From the NCBI RefSeq assembly GCF_041052385.1, contig NZ_CP163439.1, forward strand, positions 9,537,001 through 9,601,000: a DNA stretch of 64,000 bases, given 5' to 3'. Origin of the DNA: Streptomyces sp. R28. GTDB taxonomy: Bacteria > Actinomycetota > Actinomycetes > Streptomycetales > Streptomycetaceae. This document shows positions 19,317 to 28,588 of the stretch, in pieces (the stretch's first letter is position 1; each line of letters opens with the position of its first letter). The notes beneath the pieces are model-generated. The model saw only the letters and a list, made by a program, of their open reading frames with translations. It did no database searches and was not told where the DNA came from. A program made the position numbers and the translations under genes.

Positions 19317-20342
19317 ATGACCCAGCGTCCGCACACGCTCGGAGTCGCAGTCATCGGTACCGGAAAGATGGGTGCGGACCATGTGCGCCGCATCCAGGAG
19401 GTCACCAGCGGGGCACGGGTGACCGCCGTCGTGGACGTCGACGCGGAGCGCGCCAAATCGGTCGCGGCCCGCGTCGACGGCTGCACCGCCCACACCGACC
19501 CGGCCGCCGCGATGGCGGCGGGCGACGTCGACGCGGTGATCGTCGCCTCGCCGGGCCCCGCCCACGAGGCGGCGCTCCTCACCGCCTTCGAGCACGACCT
19601 GCCGGTGCTGTGCGAGAAGCCCCTCACCCCCGACGCGGCCTCCGCGCTGCGGGTTCTGGAGGCCGAGCAGAAGCTCGGTCACCGCCGCGTCCAGGTGGGG
19701 TTCATGCGGCGCTACGACGCCGAGTACATGAAGCTCAAGTCCCTGCTGGAGACAGGCCAGTTGGGCCGTCCCCTGATGCTGCACAACCGGCACCGCAATG
19801 TCGCCAGCCCGCCCGGCTGGACGTCCGAGATGCTCATCAACGACTCCGTGACGCACGAGATGGACGTGACCCGCTGGCTGCTCGGCCACGAGATCACGGC
19901 CGTCACCGTGCTGACCCCGACGCCCTCCGACAACGCGCCGGACGGCATCCGCGACCCGCAGTTCGTGGTCTTCGAGACGGACGGCGGCGCGATCGTCGAC
20001 GTCGAGATCTACGTCAACTGCGGCTTCGGCTACCAGGTCCAGGCCGAGGTCGTCTGCGAACGCGGCACCGCCCGCGTCGGCGACGGCCACGCCCTGGTCA
20101 CCAACGCGGCCGGCCGCTGGGGCGGCATCATCGCCCAGGACTACATCGAGCGGTTCGCCGACGCCTACGACCGTGAGGTCCAGGCCTGGGTGGACGCCAC
20201 CCGGCGCGGCGAGGTCACCGGGCCCACCGTGTGGGACGGGTACACCGTGGCCGCGGTGTGCGAGGCGGGCGTACGGGCGTTGGAGGAGGGCGGCCGGGTC
20301 CCGGTGGATCTGGTCGACCGGCCGGCGCTGTACCAGGGCTGA
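19317..20342 (+). CDS. Gfo/Idh/MocA-family inositol 2-dehydrogenase-like protein
   Basis: A 341-aa NAD(P)-dependent dehydrogenase with the Rossmann motif VIGTGKMGADHV at the N-terminus, the EKP motif (LCEKPLTPDA) and the VGFMRRYDAEYM segment containing family catalytic-region residues. It is the last gene of the rightward inositol operon, separated by 25 bp from the isomerase and followed by a strong terminator. It probably oxidises myo-inositol or an epimer to inosose. Confidence 0.87.
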   Translation: MTQRPHTLGVAVIGTGKMGADHVRRIQEVTSGARVTAVVDVDAERAKSVAARVDGCTAHTDPAAAMAAGDVDAVIVASPGPAHEAALLTAFEHDLPVLCEKPLTPDAASALRVLEAEQKLGHRRVQVGFMRRYDAEYMKLKSLLETGQLGRPLMLHNRHRNVASPPGWTSEMLINDSVTHEMDVTRWLLGHEITAVTVLTPTPSDNAPDGIRDPQFVVFETDGGAIVDVEIYVNCGFGYQVQAEVVCERGTARVGDGHALVTNAAGRWGGIIAQDYIERFADAYDREVQAWVDATRRGEVTGPTVWDGYTVAAVCEAGVRALEEGGRVPVDLVDRPALYQG

Positions 20343-20346
20343 CAAG

Positions 20347-20388
20347 AACGGTCGGGCGCCGGGGAACTCCCCGGCGCCCGACCGTTTT
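20347..20388. terminator. bidirectional rho-independent terminator
   Basis: An 18-bp perfect stem (20347-20364 with 20369-20386) around the loop AACT, followed by T residues. It lies between convergent gene ends and can serve both. Confidence 0.93.
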
Positions 20389-20391
20389 CCT

Positions 20392-21408
20392 TCAGAGCGC
20401 GGTACGCGGCCGCGGCTCGAAGCCCGCCGCGCGGTAGGACTCGTCGATCAGCGACATCGTCGCCAGGGCGTCGTCCGCGTCCAGCGCGAGCGGAGCGTCC
20501 CGGCGTATGTGCGCGGCGAACGCCTCCAGCTGGTAGGTGTACGACGAGCGCGTGCCCAGCCGCTCCGTCCGCTCCCCGTCCGCCGTACGCACCACGACCC
20601 GGTCGTCGCGGTGCGGCAGCACGAAGTTCGGCGCGAACGCCTCACCCCGGGAGCCGACGATCCGGCAGCTCATCTCCAGTTCGCCGTACGCCATGTGGCA
20701 GCGCGCCGACGCGGTCGCCCCGCCGGGGAACTCCAGGTCGGCGTCCAGCCACTCGTCGACGCCCGGCGCACCCGCACGCTCCCCGCCCCGCGCGGAAACG
20801 AGACGCGGCGCACCGCCCGCCCAGGGCGCGAGCATCCGCACCGCGTGCAGGCTGTAGCAGCCGAGGTCCATCACGGCGCCGCCCGCGAGCGTCAGCGACC
20901 AGCGCGGGTCCGAGTCGTCCGGCGCCGGGATCGCGACCAGCGTCTCCACCCGCTGCAGCTCGCCGAGTTCACCGCTCTCCAAGATCTCGTGCAGGCGTCG
21001 GGTGACCGGGTGGAAGAGGTAGTGGAACGCCTCCATGAAGACCGTCCCGGCCTTGGCCGCCGCCTGAAGCACCTCGGCGGCCTCCTCGGCGTTGCTCGCC
21101 GAGGGCTTCTCCGACAGCACATGCTTGCCGGCCGCAAGGGCGGCGAGGTTCCACGGCCCGTGCAGGCCGTTGGCGAGCGGGTTGTAGACGACCTCGACCT
21201 CGGGATCGGCGAGCAGGTCGGCGTAGGAGTCCACCACCCGCTCCACGTCGTGCTCGTCGGCGAACGCCTCGGCGCGGGACCGGTCGCGCGCGGCCACCGC
21301 CACGAGGCGGTGGCCGGTCGTCCGGGCCGGGCCGACGAGGGAGAGTTCGGTGATGCGTGCCGCGCCCAGTACCCCGATGCGCAGCGGTTCCCGGCCCGAG
21401 TCGCTCAT
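20392..21408 (-). CDS. Gfo/Idh/MocA-family oxidoreductase
   Basis: A 338-aa dehydrogenase with Rossmann motif GVLGAARITELSL, the EKP motif (LSEKPSASNAEE) and the substrate-domain segment EAFHYLFHPVTRRLHEIL. That segment is typical of the dimeric dihydrodiol/xylose dehydrogenase branch rather than classic IolG. The start ATG overlaps the stop of the upstream iolG-like gene as ATGA, so the two are coupled. It is the distal gene of the leftward operon that begins with the PhyH gene. Substrate unknown. Confidence 0.85.
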   Translation of the reverse strand: MSDSGREPLRIGVLGAARITELSLVGPARTTGHRLVAVAARDRSRAEAFADEHDVERVVDSYADLLADPEVEVVYNPLANGLHGPWNLAALAAGKHVLSEKPSASNAEEAAEVLQAAAKAGTVFMEAFHYLFHPVTRRLHEILESGELGELQRVETLVAIPAPDDSDPRWSLTLAGGAVMDLGCYSLHAVRMLAPWAGGAPRLVSARGGERAGAPGVDEWLDADLEFPGGATASARCHMAYGELEMSCRIVGSRGEAFAPNFVLPHRDDRVVVRTADGERTERLGTRSSYTYQLEAFAAHIRRDAPLALDADDALATMSLIDESYRAAGFEPRPRTAL

Positions 21409-22409
21409 GCCTGCCGTACCTCCTCGATCGTCACCGGACGGTGCTCGTGCAGCGACAGTGTGCACGCGTCGGCGATCCAGCCGGCCTCCAGCGCGTCCTC
21501 GATCGTGCACGGCGAGGGCCGGGTACCCGCCACGACCTCGGTGAACGCGGTGAGTTCGGCGCGGTAGGCCGCGGTGAAGCGGTCCATGAAGAAGTCGTGC
21601 GGGGTGCCCGCCGGGAAGGTCACGCCGGGCTCGACCGAGCGCAGCGGCAGCTTGTCCTCCAGGCCGACGGCGATGGAGTCCGTGAAGCCGTGGATCTCCA
21701 TGCGGACGTCGTAACCCCGGGCGTTGTGGCGGGAGTTGGAGACCACCGCGATCGTGCCGTCGTCCAGCGTGAGGATCGCGCCGGTGGTGTCGGCGTCGCC
21801 CGCCTCCTTGATGTAGTCGGCGCCCTTGTTGCCGCCGACCGCGTACACCTCGGTCACCTCGCGGCCGGTCACCCAGCGGATGATGTCGAAGTCGTGCACC
21901 GAGCAGTCCCGGAAGATGCCACCGGAGGCGGCGATGTACCCGGCCGGCGGCGGCGCCGGGTCCAGGGTGGTCGAGCGGACCGTGTGCAGCTTGCCGAGCT
22001 CGCCGCTCTGCACGGCGGCGCGGGCGTTGACGAAACCGGTGTCGAAGCGGCGGTTGTAGCCGATCTGGATCGGCACGCCCTTGCCCTGGACGGCCTTCAG
22101 CACCTCGACACCCTCGGCCATGGTCCTGGCGACGGGCTTCTCGCAGAAGACCGGGATGCCGGCCTCGACGCCCGCCAGGATCAGCGCCGGGTGGGCGTCG
22201 GTCGCGGCCGCCACGACGATGCCGTCCACGCCGGCCGCCAGCAGGGCCTCGGGTGAGTCCACGACCTCGGCGCCGAACCGCTCCGCGGCGGCCTTGGCGG
22301 CGTCCGCGAACGGGTCGGTGACGACGAGGGAGTCGACCGCGTCGAGTCCGGAGAGGGTCTCGGCGTGGAAGGCGCCGATGCGGCCGAGGCCGAGGATTCC
22401 GATGCGCAT
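21405..22409 (-). CDS. iolG: inositol 2-dehydrogenase
   Basis: A 334-aa Gfo/Idh/MocA enzyme with ILGLGRIGAFHAETL, FCEKPVARTM, the catalytic-region IQIGYNRRFDTGF and CSVHDFDIIRWVTGREV; these are close to bacterial IolG. It oxidises myo- or scyllo-inositol to the inosose with NAD+. Being outside the main iol operon and next to a second dehydrogenase, it may serve another inositol isomer or derivative. Confidence 0.88.
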   Translation of the reverse strand: MRIGILGLGRIGAFHAETLSGLDAVDSLVVTDPFADAAKAAAERFGAEVVDSPEALLAAGVDGIVVAAATDAHPALILAGVEAGIPVFCEKPVARTMAEGVEVLKAVQGKGVPIQIGYNRRFDTGFVNARAAVQSGELGKLHTVRSTTLDPAPPPAGYIAASGGIFRDCSVHDFDIIRWVTGREVTEVYAVGGNKGADYIKEAGDADTTGAILTLDDGTIAVVSNSRHNARGYDVRMEIHGFTDSIAVGLEDKLPLRSVEPGVTFPAGTPHDFFMDRFTAAYRAELTAFTEVVAGTRPSPCTIEDALEAGWIADACTLSLHEHRPVTIEEVRQA

Positions 22410-22449
22410 GAGCTCTGCTGCTTTCCTGGTGTGTGGTTGCTGTTCGTTG

Positions 22450-22512
22450 CCGGGGCTCCGCCCCGGACCCGGTCGCCCTTCGGGCTCGTCCTCAATCGCC
22501 GGACGGGCTGGT
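22450..22512. repeat. Streptomyces-type palindromic intergenic repeat
   Basis: The stretch begins with a perfect stem-loop CCGGGGC-TCC-GCCCCGG (22451-22467) and continues with a TTCG hairpin and CGCCGGACGGGCTGG. I recognise this pattern as one common between Streptomyces genes. It fills the gap between the SDR and iolG genes and may act as a weak terminator or mRNA stabiliser. Confidence 0.7.
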
Positions 22513-23289
22513 TCAGTCCAGGCCGCCCAAGACGTTCTGGTCCCAGTCGATCACCGAGCCGGTGACCACCCCGGAGCGGTCCGAGAGCAGGAAGACCACG
22601 AAGTCGGCGATCTCGTCCGGCTGGCCCAGCTTGCCCATCGGCAGCTTGGCGGCAGCCTGCTCGCGCCAGTCGTCGGCGGCCCCGTGGAAGGTCTTCTGCG
22701 TGGCGTCCTCGCCCTCGGTCGCCGTCCAGCCGATGTTCAGGCCGTTGATCCGGATCCGGTCCCAGCGGTGCGCGTGCGCGGCGTTGCGGGTCAGCCCGAT
22801 CAGGCCGGCCTTGGCGGAGACGTACGGTGCGAGGAACGGCTGCCCGCCGTGCGCCGAGGACGTGATGATGTTGACGATGGTGCCGGGATCCCCCCGCGCG
22901 ACCATGTCCGAGACGGCGGCCTGCATCGCGAAGAACGGCGCCTTGAGGTTGATCGCGATGTGCTGGTCGAACAGCTCGGGCGTGGTGTCGAGCAGCGTGC
23001 CCCGGGAGGTCAGCCCCGCCGAGTTGACCAGGCAGTCGATCCGCCCGTACGCGTCGACGACCTCGGCGACGGACGCCTTCGCCTGCTCGGCGTCCGCGAG
23101 GTCGGCCCGTACGAACATGGCCTTGCCCCCGTCGGCGGTCAGCTCGGCCACCAGCGCCTCACCGGGCTCGGTGCGCCGCCCCGTGACGGCCACGACCGCC
23201 CCCGCGCGGACGGCCGCCCGCGCGATCGCCGCGCCGACGCCCTGACTGCCGCCGTTGACGAGGACGACCTTGTCGTCGAGAAGTCCCAT
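22513..23289 (-). CDS. short-chain dehydrogenase/reductase
   Basis: A 258-aa classical SDR: cofactor motif GGSQGVGAAIA, NSAG motif (LVNSAGLTS), Ser in NIITSSAHGG and the YVSAK catalytic Tyr/Lys. The C-terminal SGVVTGSVIDWDQNVLGG is typical of polyol/sugar dehydrogenases. It sits in a leftward operon between the PhyH gene and iolG, suggesting oxidation of a sugar or inositol derivative. Confidence 0.87.
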   Translation of the reverse strand: MGLLDDKVVLVNGGSQGVGAAIARAAVRAGAVVAVTGRRTEPGEALVAELTADGGKAMFVRADLADAEQAKASVAEVVDAYGRIDCLVNSAGLTSRGTLLDTTPELFDQHIAINLKAPFFAMQAAVSDMVARGDPGTIVNIITSSAHGGQPFLAPYVSAKAGLIGLTRNAAHAHRWDRIRINGLNIGWTATEGEDATQKTFHGAADDWREQAAAKLPMGKLGQPDEIADFVVFLLSDRSGVVTGSVIDWDQNVLGGLD

Positions 23290-23316
23290 GTCTTTTCCTG
23301 GTCCTTTCAGCTCTGG

Positions 23317-24483
23317 TCAGCTCTGACGCCGCTCGGCGCCGGCCCGCAGCTCTTCTCGCAGCGCCTCGGGAGTCCATCCCTCGCGCAGCGCGCGCCGTAC
23401 GACGTCCGCCTGCGAGGGCGGGGCCAGGCCGGCCACCGGCGGATCGCTGTCGAGGTTCGTGGGGAAGGGGTAGCCCTCGGCGCTCGCGGCGATCACGTTC
23501 GCCAGCCAGGCCTCGTCCGCACCCTCGCCGCGGCGCTCGACCAGCACGGGGAACACCGCGTTCGCCACCGCCTCGCGGTCCACCGTCTCCATCGCCCGAC
23601 CGAACGCCGAGGACACCTGCAGGAGGTTCGCCATGCGCCGGATGTCCGCCGAGCGGTTGGTGCCTGCCGCGTGGAACAGCGCCGGGTTGAAGAAGGCCGC
23701 GTCGCCCTTGGCTAGGGGGAGCTGGACGTGGTGCGCCTCGAAGTGGGCCTGGAAGTCCGGCAGCCGCCACGCCAGATAGCCCGGCTCGTACGTCTGCGAG
23801 TACGGCAGGTACATCGTCGGTCCGGACTCGACGGGCATGTCGCAGTGCGCGACGGCGCCCTGGAGGGTGAGCACGGGGGAGAGGCGGTGGACGTGGGCCG
23901 GGTACGCGGCCGCCACGTCGTTCGACAGGAACCCAAGGTGGTAGTCGCGGTGCACGGACTGGGCCGCGCCGCCCGGGTTGACCACGTTGACCTGCGAGGT
24001 CACCTGATAGCCGGGGCCGAGCCAGGCGGTGGAGACCAGAGCCAGGATGTCGTTGGCGTAGTAGTCGGCGAACGCCTCGGCGTCGTACAGCGCCGCCTTC
24101 TCCAGCGCGTTCCAGACCCGGTCGTTCGCGCCGGGCTTGGCGAAGTGGTCACCCGCGTCGGCGCCGGACGCGCGCTGCTCGGCGATCAGGGCGTCGAAGA
24201 CCTCGGTGAGCCGGTCGACGACACCCGGGTCCGGGAAGGCGCCCTGGAAGACCACGATGCCGGGCCCCTCGGTGAGGGCGCGCACCAGCTCGGCCCGGAC
24301 CTCCCGGCGGTCCCCGGCCCGAAGCAGCCGCTCACTGTCGTAGCGCAGGACGTCGCGCTCCACGGAGGCGGCGTACGGGTAGTCGGCGAGGTCGGTCGTC
24401 CGCTCGACGAGAGCGCGGAAGGAGTCGAGGTCGCAGTCCTGCTCGGACAGCCAGGCACGGCGGTGTACGGAGGTGAAGGACAT
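23317..24483 (-). CDS. phytanoyl-CoA dioxygenase (PhyH) family protein
   Basis: A 388-aa Fe(II)/2-oxoglutarate oxygenase-like protein. The iron triad is visible: HRD in AAQSVHRDYHLGF and the distal His in FFNPALFHAAGTNRS, with an Arg nearby for 2-oxoglutarate. It is the first gene of the leftward operon facing a LacI regulator. Hydroxylation of a polyol or its conjugate before oxidation by the downstream enzymes is a plausible role, but the substrate is not known. Confidence 0.82.
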   Translation of the reverse strand: MSFTSVHRRAWLSEQDCDLDSFRALVERTTDLADYPYAASVERDVLRYDSERLLRAGDRREVRAELVRALTEGPGIVVFQGAFPDPGVVDRLTEVFDALIAEQRASGADAGDHFAKPGANDRVWNALEKAALYDAEAFADYYANDILALVSTAWLGPGYQVTSQVNVVNPGGAAQSVHRDYHLGFLSNDVAAAYPAHVHRLSPVLTLQGAVAHCDMPVESGPTMYLPYSQTYEPGYLAWRLPDFQAHFEAHHVQLPLAKGDAAFFNPALFHAAGTNRSADIRRMANLLQVSSAFGRAMETVDREAVANAVFPVLVERRGEGADEAWLANVIAASAEGYPFPTNLDSDPPVAGLAPPSQADVVRRALREGWTPEALREELRAGAERRQS

Positions 24484-24525
24484 CGGTGTCCTCTCGGTGA
24501 CAGAAGCGACTCAGCGCTGTCATTC

Positions 24526-24537
24526 TTGTCATGACAA
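24526..24537. promoter_or_regulatory. palindromic operator between PhyH and LacI genes
   Basis: TTGTCATGACAA is a perfect 12-bp palindrome in the divergent intergenic region and is preceded by a half-site-like CTGTCAT. It is the best candidate binding site for the LacI protein encoded next to it. Confidence 0.6.
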
Positions 24538-24590
24538 TCCCCTCGAACAACCAGCAGGCGACCATCAAAAACCCCTCAAGGAGCCGTCGC

Positions 24591-25619
24591 ATGGGTCACC
24601 CCTTCCCGATCCGGGAGATCGCACGTCAGGCGGGTCTGAGCGAGGCCACGGTGGACCGGGTCCTGAACGGCCGGGGAGGGGTGCGCGAGAGCACCGCGCG
24701 GGAGGTCCAGCAGGCGATAGCCGACCTGGACCGGCAGCGCACCCAGGTACGGCTGCTGGGCCGTACCTTCATGATCGACATGGTGGTGCAGGCGCCCGAG
24801 CGGTTCACCACCGCCGTACGCGCCGCCCTGGAGGCGGAGCTGCCGTCCCTGCACCCGGCCGTCGTGCGCTCACGCTTCCACTTCCGCGAGACGGGGCCGG
24901 TGCCGGAGCTGAGCCGGACGCTGGACCGCATCGCCCGGCGCGGCTCGCAGGGCGTGATCCTCAAGGCCCCGGACGTCCCCGAGGTCACCGCCGCCGTCAC
25001 CCGGCTCGTGGCGGCGGACATCCCGGTGGTGACCCTGGTGACCGACCTGCCCTCCACCGCCCGCCTCGCCTACGTCGGCATCGACAACCGGGCCGCCGGC
25101 GCCACCGCCGCGTACCTGATGGGGCAGTGGCTGGGGGAGCGGCCCGGCAATGTGCTGACCAGCCTCAGCAGCGGCTTCTTCCGCAACGAGGAGGAGCGCG
25201 AGATGGGCTTCCGCAGCGCCATGCGCGCCCTCCACCCCGACCGCACGCTGGTCGAGATCGCCGAGGGGCAGGGCCTGGACGCCACCCAGTACGACCTGGT
25301 GCGGGCCGCGCTGGAACGCGACCCGGACATCCGTGCCGTCTACTCGATCGGCGGCGGGAACATCGCCACCCTGCGGGCCTTCGAGGAACTGGGCCGGCAG
25401 TGCGCGGTGTTCGTCGCGCACGACCTCGACCACGACAACACCCGGCTGCTGCGCGAACACCGCCTGTCCGCCGTACTCCACCACGATCTGCGCCACGACA
25501 TGCGCGAGGCCTGCCACATCGTGATGCGGGCGCACGGCGCGCTGCCGCCCGCGGGACCCACGCTGCCGTCGGCGATCCAGGTGGTGACGCCGTACAACAT
25601 GCCCACGCCCATCCGGTGA
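24591..25619 (+). CDS. LacI-family transcriptional regulator
   Basis: A 342-aa repressor. The HTH is at residues about 5-50 (FPIREIARQAGLSEATVDRVLNGRGGVRESTAREV), followed by a type-1 periplasmic-binding-like effector domain. The ATG chosen has AAGGAG eight bases upstream; a longer reading from 24531 would place the palindromic operator inside the coding region. It diverges from the PhyH/SDR/iolG operon and probably represses it, releasing DNA on binding a sugar or polyol. Confidence 0.88.
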   Translation: MGHPFPIREIARQAGLSEATVDRVLNGRGGVRESTAREVQQAIADLDRQRTQVRLLGRTFMIDMVVQAPERFTTAVRAALEAELPSLHPAVVRSRFHFRETGPVPELSRTLDRIARRGSQGVILKAPDVPEVTAAVTRLVAADIPVVTLVTDLPSTARLAYVGIDNRAAGATAAYLMGQWLGERPGNVLTSLSSGFFRNEEEREMGFRSAMRALHPDRTLVEIAEGQGLDATQYDLVRAALERDPDIRAVYSIGGGNIATLRAFEELGRQCAVFVAHDLDHDNTRLLREHRLSAVLHHDLRHDMREACHIVMRAHGALPPAGPTLPSAIQVVTPYNMPTPIR

Positions 25620-25685
25620 CGGTCGGGGCCCTCGCCCTGGCGTGTATCCCCGCTCGGCAGGTCCCGGCTCCCTACCGTCGTGCGC

Positions 25686-26291
25686 ATGTGGAAATCGAAC
25701 CCGGACGGCGGCCCCGAGCGGTTGGTGGCGCTCGCCGACGGCGTGTTCGCCATCGCGATCACCCTGCTCGTCCTGGATCTCTATGTGCCGCGCGGACTGG
25801 ACACGCAGGAGTACCACGAGGCGCTGCGCGAGCTGCTCCCCGACCTCGGCGCCTACGCGCTCAGCGTGGCGGTGCTGGGCGGCTTCTGGCGCGACCACCG
25901 CAGGATCTTCCGCTCCGTACGGCAGGTCGACGGACAGGTCATGGCGCTGTCCCTGCTCGGCCTGGGCGCCGCCGCGCTGCTGCCCTTCCCCACCAGGCTG
26001 GTCTCCGAGTACGGCGCGGAACCCGCCTCGGTCGCGATCTACGCCGCGGCGGTCGCGGCCCTCGGCGCCGCCCACCTCGCACTGGTCGCCGTCCTGGCCG
26101 GGCGCCCGTGGCTGCGCGGCGACTTCACTCCCGCGGGCGGCTTCCGGCTCTACGCCCTCGACCTCGCCGTGACGGTGGTCGTGTTCCTCCTCACCATCCC
26201 GCTGACGCTGGTGGCCGGGGCCGACGCCGCGTTGTGGTGGCTCGTCCTGATCCCGGTCAAGGTCACCCTCGGCCGACGCGCCCGCCGCTGA
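25686..26291 (+). CDS. TMEM175-family (DUF1211) membrane protein
   Basis: A 201-aa integral membrane protein with about six hydrophobic segments. The hallmark of bacterial TMEM175 potassium channels is seen near the N-terminus as RLVALADGVFAIAITLLVLDL, with ADG in place of the usual FSD. Family knowledge: such proteins form leaky K+ channels. It stands between a LacI gene and a convergent oxidoreductase and has no clear functional link to them. Confidence 0.82.
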   Translation: MWKSNPDGGPERLVALADGVFAIAITLLVLDLYVPRGLDTQEYHEALRELLPDLGAYALSVAVLGGFWRDHRRIFRSVRQVDGQVMALSLLGLGAAALLPFPTRLVSEYGAEPASVAIYAAAVAALGAAHLALVAVLAGRPWLRGDFTPAGGFRLYALDLAVTVVVFLLTIPLTLVAGADAALWWLVLIPVKVTLGRRARR

Positions 26292-26300
26292 CCCTCCCCG

Positions 26301-27458
26301 CTACGCGTCCACGTCCACCCAGGCGCCGTTCCGCGCCGACCGCACCATCGCGTCCAGTACGGCGGCGCTGCGCACGGCGTCGGCCGGCGTGGCCCCGTGC
26401 GGGGTGCCCTCGGCGACCGAGCGCAGGAAGCGGTACGCCTCGACGACCTTCAGGTCGTCGTAGCCCATGGCGTTCGCCGCGCCCGGCTGGAAGGCGCCGA
26501 ACTCGCCGTCGCCCGGGCCGACGTACACCGTGCTGACCGGCTGGTCCTGGTAGGTGGTGCCGCGGCTGACGCCCAGCTCGTTCATCCGGCGGAAGTCCCA
26601 GAAGACCGCGCCCTTGGTGCCGTGCACCTCGAAGCCGTAGTTGTTCTGCTCGCCGACCGAGACCCGGCAGGCCTCCAGGACGCCGCGCGCGCCCGAGGCG
26701 AAGCGCAGCAGGCAGTTGACGTAGTCCTCGTTCTCGACGGGGCCGAGCTCGCCGCCGGTGGCGCGGGCGTGGCCGGCGGTGGCGCCGGTGGGGCGGGCCC
26801 GCTCGGGGATGAACACGGCCGTGTCGGCGGTCAGCGACGCGATGTCACCGAGCAGGTACCGGGCCAGGTCCGCGCCGTGCGAGGCGAGGTCGCCCAGCAC
26901 GCCGCTGCCGCCGCGCTCCTTCTCGTAGCGCCAGGTCAGGGCACCCTCGGGGTGAGCCGCGTAGTCGCTGAAGAGGCGGAGGCGCACATGGGTGACCGTG
27001 CCGATCTCGCCGGCGGCGATGAGCGCGCCGGCCGCCTCGACGGCGGGCGCGTTGCGGTAGTTGAAGCCGACCGCGCCCTGGACGCCGGCCTTGGCGACGG
27101 CGTCGGCGACCGCCCGGGCGTCCGCGACCGTCAGGCCCACCGGCTTCTCGATCCAGATGTGCTTGCCGGCCTCGGCCATCGCCACACCGATCTCGCGGTG
27201 CAGAAAGTTCGGGGCGGTGATGCTCACGGCCCGCACGCGCGGATCGGCGGCCACCTCGCGCCAGTCGCGGGTCGTCGAGGCGAACCCGAACTGGGCTGCG
27301 GCCTCCTCGGCCCGGCCCGGCACGTCCTCGGCGACGACCACGAGCTCCGGCCGCACCGCCAGCTGCGGGTAGTGGTGCGGGACGCGGGCGTAAGCCTGGG
27401 TGTGCACCCGGCCCATCCAGCCGAATCCGACAACGGCGACGCCAAGCGTGTCCACCAT
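26301..27458 (-). CDS. Gfo/Idh/MocA-family oxidoreductase
   Basis: A 385-aa dehydrogenase with VVGFGWMGRVHTQAYAR, the EKP motif (WIEKPVGLTVADA) and GFNYRNAPAVEAAGALI. It belongs to the longer subgroup acting on sugars or inositols. The ATG has an AGAGGGG ribosome site, and immediately upstream lies a TTGGA...TCCAA box that also occurs before the divergent LacI gene. Probably repressed by that LacI protein. Confidence 0.87.
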   Translation of the reverse strand: MVDTLGVAVVGFGWMGRVHTQAYARVPHHYPQLAVRPELVVVAEDVPGRAEEAAAQFGFASTTRDWREVAADPRVRAVSITAPNFLHREIGVAMAEAGKHIWIEKPVGLTVADARAVADAVAKAGVQGAVGFNYRNAPAVEAAGALIAAGEIGTVTHVRLRLFSDYAAHPEGALTWRYEKERGGSGVLGDLASHGADLARYLLGDIASLTADTAVFIPERARPTGATAGHARATGGELGPVENEDYVNCLLRFASGARGVLEACRVSVGEQNNYGFEVHGTKGAVFWDFRRMNELGVSRGTTYQDQPVSTVYVGPGDGEFGAFQPGAANAMGYDDLKVVEAYRFLRSVAEGTPHGATPADAVRSAAVLDAMVRSARNGAWVDVDA

Positions 27459-27474
27459 GACTGGGAGCCCCTCT

Positions 27475-27580
27475 TTGGACCGTTCCAACTTCTTCCCGCC
27501 CACCTTGAGGGCCGGTCTTCGCGGGTGTCAACCCCTCCCTGGCCCTTTGACAACGCAATGGCGCCCATGGAACGGTCCAT
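27475..27580. promoter_or_regulatory. paired LacI operators in a divergent promoter region
   Basis: TTGGACCGTTCCAA (27475-27488) and ATGGAACGGTCCAT (27567-27580) contain the same 12-bp quasi-palindrome in opposite orientation (TGGACCGTTCCA and its reverse complement). A -35 TTGACA lies at 27547-27552 for the rightward LacI gene, so the second operator overlaps its promoter. Confidence 0.72.
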
Positions 27581-27583
27581 GCC

Positions 27584-28588
27584 ATGAGACCGCCGACGAT
27601 CCGCGACGTGGCCGACCGGGCCGGCGTCTCCAAGTCGCTGGTCTCGCTGGTGCTGCGCGGCTCCGACCAGGTGCGGCCGGAGAAGCGGGACGCCGTCCTG
27701 CGTGCCGTACGCGAACTCGGCTACCGCCCCAACGCCGCAGCGCGCAGCCTCAGCGAGCAGCGCACCCGCACGGTCGGCGTCCTCCTGAACGACCTGCGCA
27801 ACCCGTGGTTCGTCGACATGCTCGACGGCCTCAACTCGCTCCTGCACGACAACGGCCTGCACATGCTGCTCGCCGACGCCCGCCTCAACCGCCGCACCGG
27901 CCAGGATCCCGCCGGCCCCTTCCTCGATCTGCGGGTCGACGGCCTGGTCGTGGTGGGCACCCTCCCCGACCCGGCCGCGCTCGAAGCGGTGGCCGCGCGG
28001 ATCCCGGTCGTGGTGGCCGGTGCCCGCGAGCCGGTTCCGGCCGGCGTCGACGTGGTGGCGGGCGACGACGAACAGGGCGCCCGTCTGGTCGCCGAGCACC
28101 TCATCGGCCTCGGGCACCGGCGCATCGCGCACATCGCGGGATACGGCGCGGTGGGCGAGCTGCGCCGACGGAGCTTCGAGGCGACGATGCGGGAGCACGG
28201 CCTCGTGGACGAGGCGGTCGTCGAGCCCAGCGACATGACCGAGGAGGGCGGCTACCGCACCACCGTCCGCCTGCTCAGCCGCCCAAAGCGGCCCACGGCC
28301 GTCTTCGCCGTCAACGACATCGCCGCCATCGGCGCGCTCTCCGCGGCCGAGGAACTGGGGCTGCGCGTCCCGCGCGACCTGTCGATCGTCGGCTACGACA
28401 ACACGAGCATTGCCCGCCTGCGCCACGTGTGGCTCACCACGGTCGACAACACCAGCCACGAGGTCGGCCGCCGCGCGGCCCGCTGCCTCCTGGAGCGCTT
28501 CGAGGGCGCCGGAGGGCACGGACGGATCCAACTCGCCACACCGGCCCTGGAGATCCGAGGCTCGACGGCGGCCCCGCTCACAGACTGA
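27584..28588 (+). CDS. LacI-family transcriptional regulator
   Basis: A 334-aa repressor: HTH TIRDVADRAGVSKSLVSLVLRGSDQV at residues 5-30, hinge helix near NAAARSLSEQRT, then the effector domain ending in LEIRGSTA. It diverges from the 385-aa oxidoreductase with operators for both directions, implying autoregulation. No good ribosome site precedes the ATG, which lies about where transcription would start from the TTGACA promoter; the mRNA may be leaderless. The 3' end overlaps the convergent cupin gene by 11 bases. Confidence 0.88.
   Translation: MRPPTIRDVADRAGVSKSLVSLVLRGSDQVRPEKRDAVLRAVRELGYRPNAAARSLSEQRTRTVGVLLNDLRNPWFVDMLDGLNSLLHDNGLHMLLADARLNRRTGQDPAGPFLDLRVDGLVVVGTLPDPAALEAVAARIPVVVAGAREPVPAGVDVVAGDDEQGARLVAEHLIGLGHRRIAHIAGYGAVGELRRRSFEATMREHGLVDEAVVEPSDMTEEGGYRTTVRLLSRPKRPTAVFAVNDIAAIGALSAAEELGLRVPRDLSIVGYDNTSIARLRHVWLTTVDNTSHEVGRRAARCLLERFEGAGGHGRIQLATPALEIRGSTAAPLTD

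Noticed and set aside
20347..20388. Terminator hairpin as a possible small RNA or attachment site
   Set aside because: A perfect stem with T residues exactly between convergent gene ends is fully explained as a terminator.
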